Shown piece after piece: positions 43,671-51,679 of a stretch of DNA of 64,000 bases. The stretch is taken from positions 1 through 64,000 of the forward strand of contig DASZBX010000120.1 of the NCBI GenBank assembly GCA_035943635.1, given 5' to 3'. This stretch comes from DASZBX01 sp035943635. GTDB lineage: Bacteria > Actinomycetota > Actinomycetes > Streptomycetales > Catenulisporaceae. The translations under genes were made by a program, and so were the position numbers. The notes below the pieces were generated by a model that worked only from the letters and a program-made list of their open reading frames with translations, made no database searches and had not been told where the DNA came from. Within the stretch, counting starts at the first letter, position 1. Every line of letters begins with the position of its first letter.

Positions 43671-43949
43671 ATGCCCGTACAGGTCTCGATCCCCACCATC
43701 CTGCGCACCTACACGAACGGGGCCAAGCGGGTGGAAGCCGCCGGCGGCACCCTGCAGGAGCTCATCGCCGACCTCGACGCCAACCACCCCGGCCTCGGCG
43801 AGCGGCTGCTGGAGAACGGCGAGCTGCGCCGGTTCGTCAACGTCTACCTCAACGACGAGGACGTCCGCTTCACCGGCGGGCTGTCCACCCCCCTGGCCGA
43901 CGGCGACGCGGTGACGGTGCTGCCGGCCGTCGCCGGCGGCGCGCGGTAA
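43671..43949 (+). CDS. cysO: sulfur-carrier protein CysO (MoaD/ThiS fold)
   Basis: Ubiquitin-like sulfur donor to CysM. The 92 residues follow the MoaD beta-grasp: VSIPTILRTYTNGAKRVEAA, TLQELIADLDANHPGL, RRFVNVYLNDEDVRFTGGLS and DGDAVTVLPAVAGGAR. The functional end should be Gly-Gly, but two residues, Ala-Arg, follow it, so a peptidase must expose the diglycine before thiocarboxylation; Mec is the obvious candidate. CAGGAG lies before the ATG. The cysM start is 9 bp downstream. Confidence 0.92.
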   Translation: MPVQVSIPTILRTYTNGAKRVEAAGGTLQELIADLDANHPGLGERLLENGELRRFVNVYLNDEDVRFTGGLSTPLADGDAVTVLPAVAGGAR

Positions 43950-43958
43950 CCCCCGCCG

Positions 43959-44906
43959 ATGCGCTACGACTCATTGCTCGACTCGCTCGGGCACACCCCG
44001 CTGGTCGGCCTGCCCCGGATGTCCCCGAGCGCGGACGTGCGGATCTGGGCCAAGCTGGAGGACCGCAACCCCACCGGCTCGATCAAGGACCGGCCCGCGC
44101 TGGCCATGATCGAGGCGGCCGAGGCCGACGGCTCGCTCCGGCCGGGCGCCACCATCCTGGAACCGACCAGCGGCAACACCGGGATCGCGCTGGCCATGGT
44201 GGCCAAGCTCAAGGGCTACCAGCTGATCTGCGTGATGCCGGAGAACACCTCCGAGGAGCGGCGCCAGCTGCTGCGGATGTGGGGCGCCGAGATCATCCCG
44301 TCCCCGGCCGCCGGCGGGTCCAACGAGGCCGTGCGCCGGGCCAAGCTGCTGGCCGCCGAGCACCCGGAGTGGGTGATGCTCTACCAGTACGGCAACCCGG
44401 GCAACCCCGGCGCGCACTACGCCGGCACCGGCCCGGAGATCCTGGCCGACCTGCCCACGATCACCCACTTCGTGGCCGGCCTGGGCACCACCGGCACCCT
44501 GATGGGGATCGGGCGGTTCCTGCGCGAGAAGGTGCCCGGGATCGAGATCGTGGCCGCCGAGCCGCGGTACGACGACCTGATCTACGGCCTGCGCAACCTG
44601 GATGAGGGCTTCGTGCCCGAGCTCTACGACGAGTCGGTGCTCACCACCCGCTATTCGGTCGGCTCGGCCGACGCGCTGCGCCGGACCCGGCAGCTGCTGG
44701 ACCAGGAGGGCATCTTCGCCGGCATCTCCACCGGCTGCGCCCTGCACGCGGCCCTGGGCATCGCGGCCAAGGCGGCCAAGGCCGGGCAGCGGGCCGACAT
44801 CGCCTTCGTGGTCGCCGACGGCGGCTGGAAGTACCTGTCCACCGGCGCCTACGAGGGCACCCTGGACGAGGCCGAGGACCGGCTCGAAGGCCAGTTGTGG
44901 GCCTGA
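43959..44906 (+). CDS. cysM: CysO-dependent cysteine synthase
   Basis: PLP enzyme that condenses O-phosphoserine with the CysO thiocarboxylate. The protein has 315 residues. The PLP lysine is Lys43 in RNPTGSIKDRPALAM. The phosphate-binding loop GTTGTLMGIGRF (about 170-181) and the substrate loop EPTSGNTGIALAMV (about 68-81) are intact. The C-terminus has FAGISTGCALHAALG and WKYLSTGAYEG, the mobile loop by which mycobacterial CysM closes over CysO. GTPLVGLPRM-type opening as in the family. Tight spacing to cysO shows one operon. Confidence 0.95.
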   Translation: MRYDSLLDSLGHTPLVGLPRMSPSADVRIWAKLEDRNPTGSIKDRPALAMIEAAEADGSLRPGATILEPTSGNTGIALAMVAKLKGYQLICVMPENTSEERRQLLRMWGAEIIPSPAAGGSNEAVRRAKLLAAEHPEWVMLYQYGNPGNPGAHYAGTGPEILADLPTITHFVAGLGTTGTLMGIGRFLREKVPGIEIVAAEPRYDDLIYGLRNLDEGFVPELYDESVLTTRYSVGSADALRRTRQLLDQEGIFAGISTGCALHAALGIAAKAAKAGQRADIAFVVADGGWKYLSTGAYEGTLDEAEDRLEGQLWA

Positions 44907-44932
44907 GGCCCCCCGGCGCCCGGAGCGCGGGT

Positions 44933-44945
44933 TAAGGTCTTCCCG
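44933..44945 (+). promoter_or_regulatory. internal leaderless promoter of murI
   Basis: TAAGGT at 44933-44938 lies six bases before the GTG of murI, with no ribosome binding site between them, so murI can be transcribed independently of cysM. Confidence 0.5.
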
Positions 44946-45751
44946 TGGCAGACGCACCGATCGGAATCTTCGACAGCGGCTACGGCGGACTGACCGTCGC
45001 CCGGGCCGTGCTCGACCAGCTTCCGCATGAACCGATCCTCTATTTCGGCGACACTGCCCGGGCCCCCTACGGCCCGCGCAGCATCGCGCAGGTCCGGGCC
45101 TACTCCCTGGAGTGCCTGGACCTGCTGGTCGACCAGGGCGTCAAGGTCCTGGTGATCGCGTGCAACTCGGCCAGCTCGGCCGTGCTGCGCGACGCCCGGG
45201 AGCGCTACTCCGTCCCGGTGATCGAGGTCATCCATCCGGCCGCCCGGCGGGCCGTCGCGGCCACCCGCAACGGCCACGTCGGGGTGATCTGCACCCAGGC
45301 GACGAAGAAGTCGATGTCCTACGACGACGCGTTCGCCGCCGCCCCGCACATCCAGCTCACCACCCAGGCCTGCCCGCGCTTCGTCGAGTTCGTCGAGGAG
45401 GGCATCACCAGCGGGGACGAGCTGATCAAGGTCGCGCACGAGTACCTGGACCCGGTCACCGAGGCCGGGGTGGACACCCTGATCCTGGGCTGCACCCACT
45501 ACCCGCTGCTGACCGGTGTGATCTCCTACGTGGTCGGCGGCGGGGTGACCCTGATCTCCTCGGCCGAGGAGACCGCGAAGGACGTCTACCGCCGGCTGGC
45601 CCGGCTGGACCTGATGCGGGACGAGACCCTGCCCCCGCCGGTGCACGGCTTCCGGACCACCGGGGACCCGGAGAAGTTCCGCGAACTCGGCCGCCGCTTC
45701 CTGGGACCGGAGCTCGTCGACGTGGCCACAACGGCTACCCTCGGAGCATGA
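44945..45751 (+). CDS. murI: glutamate racemase
   Basis: Supplies D-glutamate for peptidoglycan. The 268 residues carry both catalytic cysteines: IACNSASSAVLRD (about residue 75) and LILGCTHYPLL (about 184). The substrate Asp-Ser pair is IGIFDSGYGGLTVARAVL at the N-terminus, and ILYFGDTARAPYGPRS is the next conserved loop. It follows cysM at 38 bp; the rhomboid gene found between them in Mycobacterium is absent here. The stop overlaps the rph start by 4 bp. Confidence 0.95.
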   Translation: MADAPIGIFDSGYGGLTVARAVLDQLPHEPILYFGDTARAPYGPRSIAQVRAYSLECLDLLVDQGVKVLVIACNSASSAVLRDARERYSVPVIEVIHPAARRAVAATRNGHVGVICTQATKKSMSYDDAFAAAPHIQLTTQACPRFVEFVEEGITSGDELIKVAHEYLDPVTEAGVDTLILGCTHYPLLTGVISYVVGGGVTLISSAEETAKDVYRRLARLDLMRDETLPPPVHGFRTTGDPEKFRELGRRFLGPELVDVATTATLGA

Positions 45752-46524
45752 CGACAAACGCCGGCACCCGTAAAGACGGCCGCAAGCCGGACCAGCTGCG
45801 ACCCGTTACCATCACCCGGAACTGGCTCGACCACGCCGAGGGCTCGGTCCTGGTCGAGTTCGGCAAGACCCGGGTGTTGTGCGCCGCCTCGGTGACCGAG
45901 GGCGTGCCGCGCTGGCGCAAGGGCTCCGGGCTCGGCTGGGTCACCGCCGAGTACGCGATGCTGCCCCGGGCCACCCACGACCGGACCGACCGCGAGTCGG
46001 TCAAGGGCCGGATCGGCGGGCGCACGCACGAGATCTCCCGCCTGGTCGGCCGGGCGATCCGCGCGGTGGTCGACTACAAGGCGCTGGGCGAGAACACCAT
46101 CGTGCTGGACTGCGACGTGCTCCAGGCCGACGGCGGCACCCGCACCGCGGCGATCACCGGCGCGTACGTGGCCCTGGTCGACTCGATCTCCTGGCTGCGC
46201 GAGCGCGGCACCCTGCGCGGCAACAGGGATCCGCTGACCGGGTCGGTGGCCGCGGTCTCGGTCGGCATCATCGACGGGGTCCCGATGCTCGACCTGTGCT
46301 ACGAGGAGGACGTGCGCGCGGAGACCGACATGAACGTCGTGTGCACCGGCAACGGCCAGTTCGTGGAGGTGCAGGGCACCGCCGAGGGCGCGCCGTTCGA
46401 CCGCTCCGAGCTCAATGCCCTGCTGGACCTCGCGGCCGGCGGCTGCGCCGACCTGACCGCGCTGCAGACCAAGTCGCTGCTGGACCAGGCCGCCCTGGAC
46501 AAGCTGCGCGGAATGAACCGGTAG
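45748..46524 (+). CDS. rph: ribonuclease PH
   Basis: Phosphate-dependent 3'-5' exoribonuclease trimming tRNA precursors. The 258 residues show the family from start to end: RKDGRKPDQLRPVTITRNWL, AEGSVLVEFGKTRVLCAASV, GLGWVTAEYAMLPRATHDR and LDCDVLQADGGTRTAAITGA with the phosphate-binding Arg. The catalytic VPMLDLCYEEDVRAETDMNV and FVEVQGTAEGAPFDR follow. It is translationally coupled to murI and 6 bp ahead of the HAM1-type gene. Confidence 0.95.
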   Translation: MTTNAGTRKDGRKPDQLRPVTITRNWLDHAEGSVLVEFGKTRVLCAASVTEGVPRWRKGSGLGWVTAEYAMLPRATHDRTDRESVKGRIGGRTHEISRLVGRAIRAVVDYKALGENTIVLDCDVLQADGGTRTAAITGAYVALVDSISWLRERGTLRGNRDPLTGSVAAVSVGIIDGVPMLDLCYEEDVRAETDMNVVCTGNGQFVEVQGTAEGAPFDRSELNALLDLAAGGCADLTALQTKSLLDQAALDKLRGMNR

Positions 46525-46530
46525 GCGGCG

Positions 46531-47163
46531 ATGACCGAGCCCGTCAAGGTGGTCCTGGCCACCCGCAACACCCACAAGCTGGGCGAACTGCAGGCGATCC
46601 TGGCCGCGGTCGCCGCCCGGCCCGGCGGCCCGGACCTGTCCCGGATCGCCCTGGTCGGCGCCAATGAGTTCCCGGATCTGCCGGACGTGGTCGAGTCCGG
46701 CCTCACCTTCGCGGCCAACGCCCTGCTCAAGGCGGTGGACGCGGCCGAACGGACCGGACTGCCGGCGATCGCCGACGACTCCGGGATCTGCGTGGACGTG
46801 CTCAACGGGATGCCCGGCATCTTCTCCGCCCGCTGGGGCGGCAAGCACGGCGCGGACGCGGCGAACCTGGACCTGCTGCTGGCCCAGGTCGGCGACATCG
46901 CGGACGAGCACCGCGGCGCCCAGTTCGTCTGCGCGGCGGCGCTGGCCCTGCCGGACGGGACGCAGATCGTGCGCGAGGGCACGGTCCGAGGGCGGCTGCT
47001 GCGCGAGCGCCGGGGCGAGGGCGGGTTCGGCTACGACCCGGTCTTCCTCCCGGACGGGTTCGACCGGACCACGGCCGAGCTGACCGCCGCGGAGAAGAAC
47101 TCCATCTCGCACCGCGGCCGGGCCTTCGAGGCGCTCGCGGCCGACCTCGCCGCGCTGGTCTAG
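46531..47163 (+). CDS. rdgB: non-canonical purine NTP pyrophosphatase (RdgB/HAM1)
   Basis: Removes dITP, ITP and XTP from the nucleotide pool. The 210 residues include the N-terminal VVLATRNTHKLGELQAIL (substrate phosphate loop), SGLTFAANALLKAVDAAERT, the catalytic ADDSGICVDVLNGMPGIFSARW, GFGYDPVFLPDG and the base-binding AEKNSISHRGRAFEAL. The gene order rph-rdgB is widely conserved. The gene ends 37 bp from a convergent sigma factor gene. Confidence 0.95.
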   Translation: MTEPVKVVLATRNTHKLGELQAILAAVAARPGGPDLSRIALVGANEFPDLPDVVESGLTFAANALLKAVDAAERTGLPAIADDSGICVDVLNGMPGIFSARWGGKHGADAANLDLLLAQVGDIADEHRGAQFVCAAALALPDGTQIVREGTVRGRLLRERRGEGGFGYDPVFLPDGFDRTTAELTAAEKNSISHRGRAFEALAADLAALV

Positions 47164-47200
47164 GGTCCAGGCCGGGCGCGCGGGCGCCACGGGGAAGGCA

Positions 47201-48433
47201 CTACCCGAGCTGGTCCCGACGGCGGGTCAGATACGCGATCTCGGCGGTGTTTCCGGCCAGCGAGATGGCTCGGTCGTAGGCCTCCCGGGACTCCCGGCTG
47301 CGGCCGATCCGGCGCAGCAGGGCGGCCCGGGTCGCGTGGTAGACGTGGTACTCGGCCAGGGCCTCGGCCAGCCGGTCGACGGCCGCCAGACCCACCTGCG
47401 GACCGTCCAGCTCGGCCACCGCGACGGCCCGGTTCAGGGCCACGATCGGCGAGGGGTCGAGTCGGACCAGCCGGTCGTAGAGGGCGAGGATCTGCGCCCA
47501 GTCGGTGTCGCGCACGTCGCGGGCGCTGGTGTGCACGGCGTTTATCGCCGCGAGGATCTGGTACCGCCCGGGGGCGACCCCGGCGGCCAGCCGCTCGCGC
47601 ACCAGCCGGTGGCCCTCGGCGATCAGCGCCGGATCCCAGGCCCCGCGGTCCTGCTCGTCCAGGGCGACCAGTTCGCCGGTGGCCGACACCCGGGCCGTGC
47701 GGCGGGCCTCGATCAGGAGCATCAGGGCCAGCAGCCCGGCCACCTCCCCGTCCCGCGGCAGCAGGGCGCGGATCAGCCGGGTGAGCCGGATCGCCTCGGC
47801 GGTCAGGTCGCTGCGGACCGGGTCGGTGTCCGGACCGGTGGCCAGGTAGCCCTCGTTGAAGACCAGGAACAGCACGGTGAGCACGCCGCCGACCCGGGCC
47901 GGCAGGTCCTCCCCGGCCGGCACCCGGTACGGGATCCGGGCGGTCTTGATCTTGGCCTTGGCCCGGGTGATCCGCTGCCCCATGGCCGACTCCTGGACCA
48001 GGAAGGCGCGGGCGATCTCGGCCACGGTCAGCCCGCCGACCATCCGCAGGGCCAGCGCCACCCGGCTCTGCAACGCCAGCGCGGGGTGACAGCAGGTGAA
48101 GATCAGCCGGAGCCGCTCGTCGTCGATCGGGCCGGCCGGCTCGGGCGGGTCGTCGTCGTACACCAGCTGAGCCTCCGTCTGTTTGCCGCCGCGCCGGCTC
48201 TCGCGCCGGATCCGGTCGATCGCCTTGCGCACGGCCGTGGTGGTCAGCCAGCCGCCGGGGTTCGGCGGCACGCCGTCGGCCGGCCAGCGCTCGACCGCGG
48301 TGGCGAACGCCTCGGCCGCCGCCTCCTCGGCGACGTCGAGATCGCCGAACCGCCGGGCCAGGGCGGCCACCACCCGGGCCCACTCGGCCCGGTGGGCTTG
48401 GGCGATCGCGGCCTGGACGTCGGTCCCGGTCAC
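47201..48433 (-). CDS. ECF42-type RNA polymerase sigma factor
   Basis: A 410-residue ECF sigma factor with a long C-terminal extension. Sigma-2: HRAEWARVVAALARRFGDLD, then AEEAAAEAFATAVERWPADG and GGWLTTTAVRKAIDRIRRES. Sigma-4: LALRMVGGLTVAEIARAFLV, then MGQRITRAKAKIKTARIPYR (about 130-175). From about 190 a DUF6596/TPR-like helical region (VLFLVFNEGYLATG; IVALNRAVAVAELDGPQVGL) replaces an anti-sigma factor. Groups of this kind (ECF42) regularly pair with DGPF/YCII proteins, as it does here by a 4-bp overlap. The signal is unknown. Confidence 0.88.
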   Translation of the reverse strand: MTGTDVQAAIAQAHRAEWARVVAALARRFGDLDVAEEAAAEAFATAVERWPADGVPPNPGGWLTTTAVRKAIDRIRRESRRGGKQTEAQLVYDDDPPEPAGPIDDERLRLIFTCCHPALALQSRVALALRMVGGLTVAEIARAFLVQESAMGQRITRAKAKIKTARIPYRVPAGEDLPARVGGVLTVLFLVFNEGYLATGPDTDPVRSDLTAEAIRLTRLIRALLPRDGEVAGLLALMLLIEARRTARVSATGELVALDEQDRGAWDPALIAEGHRLVRERLAAGVAPGRYQILAAINAVHTSARDVRDTDWAQILALYDRLVRLDPSPIVALNRAVAVAELDGPQVGLAAVDRLAEALAEYHVYHATRAALLRRIGRSRESREAYDRAISLAGNTAEIAYLTRRRDQLG

Positions 48434-48753
48434 AGGAACGGCCGCACCTCGACCTTCCGGTTGCAGGCCCTGGACCCCGCGGCGGCCAGCTTGAGCGCCA
48501 CGTCCAGGTCGGCCGCCTCGATGATCCAGAAGCCGGCCATGAACTCCTTGGACTCCACGAACGGCCCGTCGCTGAACAGCGGCTCCCCGCTCCGGTTGTC
48601 GACCACGGTGGCCGCGTCGGTCGTGCCGAGGCCGCCGGCGAAGACCCAGTGGCCGTCGGCCACGAGCCGGGCGTTGAACACGTCGATCGCGGCGTCCTCC
48701 TCCTCGGTGGCCATGCCGGGACCGTCGAACAGCACGGAAACCAGGTACTGCAT
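48430..48753 (-). CDS. YCII/DGPF-domain protein, partner of ECF42
   Basis: A 107-residue ferredoxin-like-fold protein. MQYLVSVLFDGPGMATEEED opens the domain, GHWVFAGGLGTTDAATVVDN is the central hairpin, and SDGPFVESKEFMAGFWIIEA contains the DGPF signature. VRPF-type ending VEVRPFL. These proteins are consistently next to ECF42 sigma genes and may sense the activating signal, though I know of no proven chemistry. The ATG at 48753 is the first of the operon; its stop overlaps the sigma start. Confidence 0.88.
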   Translation of the reverse strand: MQYLVSVLFDGPGMATEEEDAAIDVFNARLVADGHWVFAGGLGTTDAATVVDNRSGEPLFSDGPFVESKEFMAGFWIIEAADLDVALKLAAAGSRACNRKVEVRPFL

Positions 48754-49204
48754 CGGAAGATCATCTCCTGTGTTTCGGGGCGCCCCTCGCGGGCGGCCGC
48801 TCACCTGTTCTACGAACGACCGCGCCCCGATCCGACACGGCCGGCCGCACTTCTTCGAACGGTCTGCGGTGGACGGTACCCGGGACCGGCCGGGTCCGGC
48901 CGAAAACCGGGGCTGCGGCGGCGTTGTCACCCCGATTCTAGGGACTTCGGGCTCGACCAAGCGTCGATTATCGGGGCAATTCATGCCATTGCGCGTTCAT
49001 CACGCGGCCATCCAGTACAGGACACGATTTCATAACTGGTCTATACCTGGGGCCCTCCTGGTATAGACCAGAGCGTACCGGGCTGCCTAATGTGTGCGGC
49101 ACCCCCGGAATTTCGGGCCCGGCTTCGATCTGAAGATCGCCAGGCGGTGCGGTATCCGCGGGAGTCCGTCCTCACACACGCACGTCTTGGTGAAAGGCAT
49201 TGCA
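48754..49204. other. 451-bp divergent control region
   Basis: No gene is supported here. The left half should hold the promoter of the DGPF-ECF42 pair, and the right half serves the sugar importer. The paired dre-like element lies at 49036-49071, and GAAAGG at 49193-49198 is the ribosome site of the solute-binding protein. AT-rich patches near 48967-48995 stand out from the background, but I could not assign a -10/-35 pair confidently. Confidence 0.5.
49036..49071. promoter_or_regulatory. two dre-like GntR/DasR operators
   Basis: CTGGTCTATACC (49036-49047) and GGTATAGACCAG (49060-49071) form a perfect 12-bp inverted repeat with a 12-bp spacer. Each arm also resembles the DasR dre core TGGTCTAGACCA: TGGTATAGACCA has one mismatch and TGGTCTATACCT two. 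The element stands 134 bp before the solute-binding gene. DasR-type regulators answer to amino-sugar phosphates. Confidence 0.7.
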
Positions 49205-50485
49205 ATGAAGCGTCGTCTCGCTGCCGCGGCAGCCATCGGCCTGACCGCCGCCATGGCCCTGTCCGCCTGTAGCTCCTCCTCGAAGTCCACCGGCTCCGGT
49301 TCCGGTTCAGCCTCCGGCGGTGCGGTCACCCTGCACTTCTTCGGCGCCGACTACGGCACGGCCGGGACGTCGAACTCGACCCAGACCTACTGGCAGAACA
49401 TCGCCGACGCGTTCCACAAGGCCAACCCGAACATCACCGTCGACGTGCAGACGATCGACTGGAACGACTTCCCGACCAAGCTCAAGACGATCCTGCAGGC
49501 CAAGCAGTACCCGGACATCATCGAGGGCGACGCGCCGCAGCAGTACGCCCAGGACGGCCAGGCCTACCCGGCCTCGCAGGTGCTCAGCGCCACCACCCTG
49601 GGCAACCTGATCCCGACCTTCGCCAAGCAGGGCGACTACCAGGGCACCGAGTACGGCATCCCGTTCACCACCAGCACCCGGGCGCTGTATTACAACAAGA
49701 AGCTGTTCCAGCAGGCCGGCATATCCGCCCCCCCGACCACCTGGGCCGAGCTCGAGACCGACGCCGCGAAGATCAAGGCCCTGGGGAACAGCACCATCGG
49801 CTACGGCATGCCGCTGGGCACCGAGGAGGCGCAGGCCGAGTCGTACATGTGGATGCTCGGTGACGGCGGCGGCTACCAGAACTCCTCCGGCGCCTACACG
49901 ATCAACTCCGCGGCCAACGTCACCGCCTTCCAGTTCATGAACACCATGGTCAAGGCCGGCGACACCGAGGCCAACCCGGGCACCGTCAAGCGCGCCACCA
50001 TGTGGGCGGACTTCGCCGCCGGCTCGGTCGGCATGGTCGGCGGCTCCCCGGCCGTGGTCCCGATCATCCAGGCCGCCGGCAAGCTGCAGAGCTCCGACTG
50101 GGGCACCGCGCCGTTCCCCGGCCAGAACGGCCCGGTCAGCGCGCCGCTCGGCGTCGACGACCAGATCGTCGCGCTGAACGTGAACAAGCAGCAGCCGGCC
50201 ATCCAGGCCTTCCTGAACTTCGCCTACCAGGACTCCTACCAGGCCGCGTTCGACAAGCTGTACGACCTGCTGCCGGCCACCACCAGCGCCGCCCAGACGA
50301 TGAGCAGCGACCCGACCTTCGGCCCGTTCGTGGCCGCGATCGCCACCTCCTCGTCCTACCCGACCAGCGCCAACTGGTCCGACGTGAGCACCCAGATCAA
50401 GAACACGATCGGCGCGGCCGTGGACGGAACCGACCCGGCCACCGTGCTCGGCCAGATCCAGTCCTTCGCCAGCAACGGCAGCTGA
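49205..50485 (+). CDS. sugar ABC transporter solute-binding lipoprotein
   Basis: A 426-residue family-1 extracellular binding protein. Signal: MKRR, hydrophobic LAAAAAIGLTAAMA and lipobox LSAC, with lipid on Cys22, then a Ser/Gly linker. The mature protein shows FHKANPNITVDVQTIDWNDF, YPDIIEGDAPQQYAQDGQAY, YGIPFTTSTRALYYNKKLFQ (the classic xxALYYNKxLF) and PPTTWAELETDAAKIKAL. Aromatic-rich pockets suit oligosaccharides. The dre-like operators suggest N-acetylglucosamine, chitobiose or a related sugar. The two permease genes follow 223 bp on. Confidence 0.9.
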   Translation: MKRRLAAAAAIGLTAAMALSACSSSSKSTGSGSGSASGGAVTLHFFGADYGTAGTSNSTQTYWQNIADAFHKANPNITVDVQTIDWNDFPTKLKTILQAKQYPDIIEGDAPQQYAQDGQAYPASQVLSATTLGNLIPTFAKQGDYQGTEYGIPFTTSTRALYYNKKLFQQAGISAPPTTWAELETDAAKIKALGNSTIGYGMPLGTEEAQAESYMWMLGDGGGYQNSSGAYTINSAANVTAFQFMNTMVKAGDTEANPGTVKRATMWADFAAGSVGMVGGSPAVVPIIQAAGKLQSSDWGTAPFPGQNGPVSAPLGVDDQIVALNVNKQQPAIQAFLNFAYQDSYQAAFDKLYDLLPATTSAAQTMSSDPTFGPFVAAIATSSSYPTSANWSDVSTQIKNTIGAAVDGTDPATVLGQIQSFASNGS

Positions 50486-50494
50486 TCCACCAGC

Positions 50495-50528
50495 GCCCGG
50501 CGGGGGCCCCGTAACGCCCCCGCCGGGC
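50495..50528 (+). other. intercistronic hairpin 1 of 3
   Basis: GCCCGGCGGGGG (50495-50506) pairs perfectly with CCCCCGCCGGGC (50517-50528) over a 10-base loop. It lies 10 bp after the stop of the binding-protein gene and probably stabilises or ends its message, giving excess binding protein over permeases. Confidence 0.7.
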
Positions 50529-50529
50529 T

Positions 50530-50552
50530 CCGGCACGCAGGCGGCGTGCCGG
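50530..50552 (+). other. intercistronic hairpin 2 of 3
   Basis: CCGGCACGC (50530-50538) and GCGTGCCGG (50544-50552) pair perfectly with a 5-base loop, starting two bases after hairpin 1. Confidence 0.65.
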
Positions 50553-50558
50553 ACGCCC

Positions 50559-50595
50559 GCCCCCGATCCCGGCCCCTGAGCCCGGGATCGGGGGC
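50559..50595 (+). other. intercistronic hairpin 3 of 3
   Basis: GCCCCCGATCCCGG (50559-50572) pairs perfectly with CCGGGATCGGGGGC (50582-50595) with a 9-base loop. It is the third stem in 101 bp and lies 113 bp before the first permease gene. Confidence 0.7.
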
Positions 50596-50708
50596 ACCGG
50601 CGCCGTCGGGCGCCCTGACCGACCAGCGGTATCCACGACACCACCGGACGACCCGGACCCACCCGGCCCGCGCGCACGAGGCACTGGCGGCATTGGAGAG
50701 AAGAGACT

Positions 50709-51677
50709 ATGCAGGACCTGGTGGAAACGACACCCCCCAAGGCCGCCGGCGCCGCCAAGACCGGCCCGCCCCGGCCCTCCGCGCCGATCGGCCGGCGGAT
50801 CCTGCGCCTGGCCGCCCCGGTCCCGTGGCTGCTGCCGGCGATCGCGCTGATCGGGTTCGTGGTGCTGTGGCCGGTGTGGGAGATGTTCCAGACCTCCCAG
50901 CACCGGATCGACTCGGACGGCTTCGACCTTGGCGACAACGGGTGGAAGAACTACACCACCCTGTTCCACGACCCCCGGCTCGGCTCGGTGATGACCCGGA
51001 CGCTGGTGTGGGTGTTCGCCATCGTGGTCCTGACGGTCGTGATCTCCCTGTTCATGGCCCAGCTGTTCAACCAGAAGTTCCCCGGCCGCAAGGTCGTGCG
51101 TTGGGCCCTGATCGCGCCGTGGGCGGCGAGCGTGATGATGACCTCGATCGTCTTCCGCTGGATGCTGGACCCGAACAACGGCGTGGTCAATGTCTTCCTG
51201 CACCAGATAGGCCTGGTCAAGCAGTTCAACGGCACCCAGGCCTCCTGGCTGGGCGACCCGACCAAGGCGCTGTGGTGGATGATCGCGGTGGCCGTGTTCG
51301 TCTCCGTGCCGTTCACCACCTACGCCCTGCTGGCCGGCCTGGCCACGGTCCCGGTCGAGGTCTACGAGGCCGCCCGGGTCGACGGCGCGGGCAAGTGGCG
51401 CACCTACTTCAGCATCACCCTGCCGCTGCTGCGCCCGGCGCTGACCGTCGCGGTCCTGATCAACCTGATGAACGTCTTCAACTCGTTCCCGATCATCTAC
51501 ACGATGACCAGCGGCGGGCCGGACTACCAGACCAGTACCAGCACCGTCTACATGTACGCCCTCAAGAGCTTCAACATCGGCGAGGCCGGGGCGCTGTCCG
51601 TCGTCAACTTCGGCGTCGTGATCCTCATCGTCCTGGTCTTCCTCGGGGCCAACCGCTCCACCCTGAAGGAGGGCTAG
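50709..51677 (+). CDS. sugar ABC transporter permease (MalF type)
   Basis: A 322-residue inner-membrane subunit. A 30-residue polar N-terminus precedes helix 1 (VPWLLPAIALIGFVVLWPVW). Five more helices follow, with the substrate-side WMLDPNNGVVNVFLHQIGL and the ATPase-contacting EAA loop YEAARVDGAGKWRTYFSITL then PLL (about 218-242). FNSFPIIYTMTSGGP is typical of MalF. GGAGAAGAG lies before the ATG. Its stop is 2 bp before the next start region. Confidence 0.92.
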   Translation: MQDLVETTPPKAAGAAKTGPPRPSAPIGRRILRLAAPVPWLLPAIALIGFVVLWPVWEMFQTSQHRIDSDGFDLGDNGWKNYTTLFHDPRLGSVMTRTLVWVFAIVVLTVVISLFMAQLFNQKFPGRKVVRWALIAPWAASVMMTSIVFRWMLDPNNGVVNVFLHQIGLVKQFNGTQASWLGDPTKALWWMIAVAVFVSVPFTTYALLAGLATVPVEVYEAARVDGAGKWRTYFSITLPLLRPALTVAVLINLMNVFNSFPIIYTMTSGGPDYQTSTSTVYMYALKSFNIGEAGALSVVNFGVVILIVLVFLGANRSTLKEG

Positions 51678-51679
51678 AG

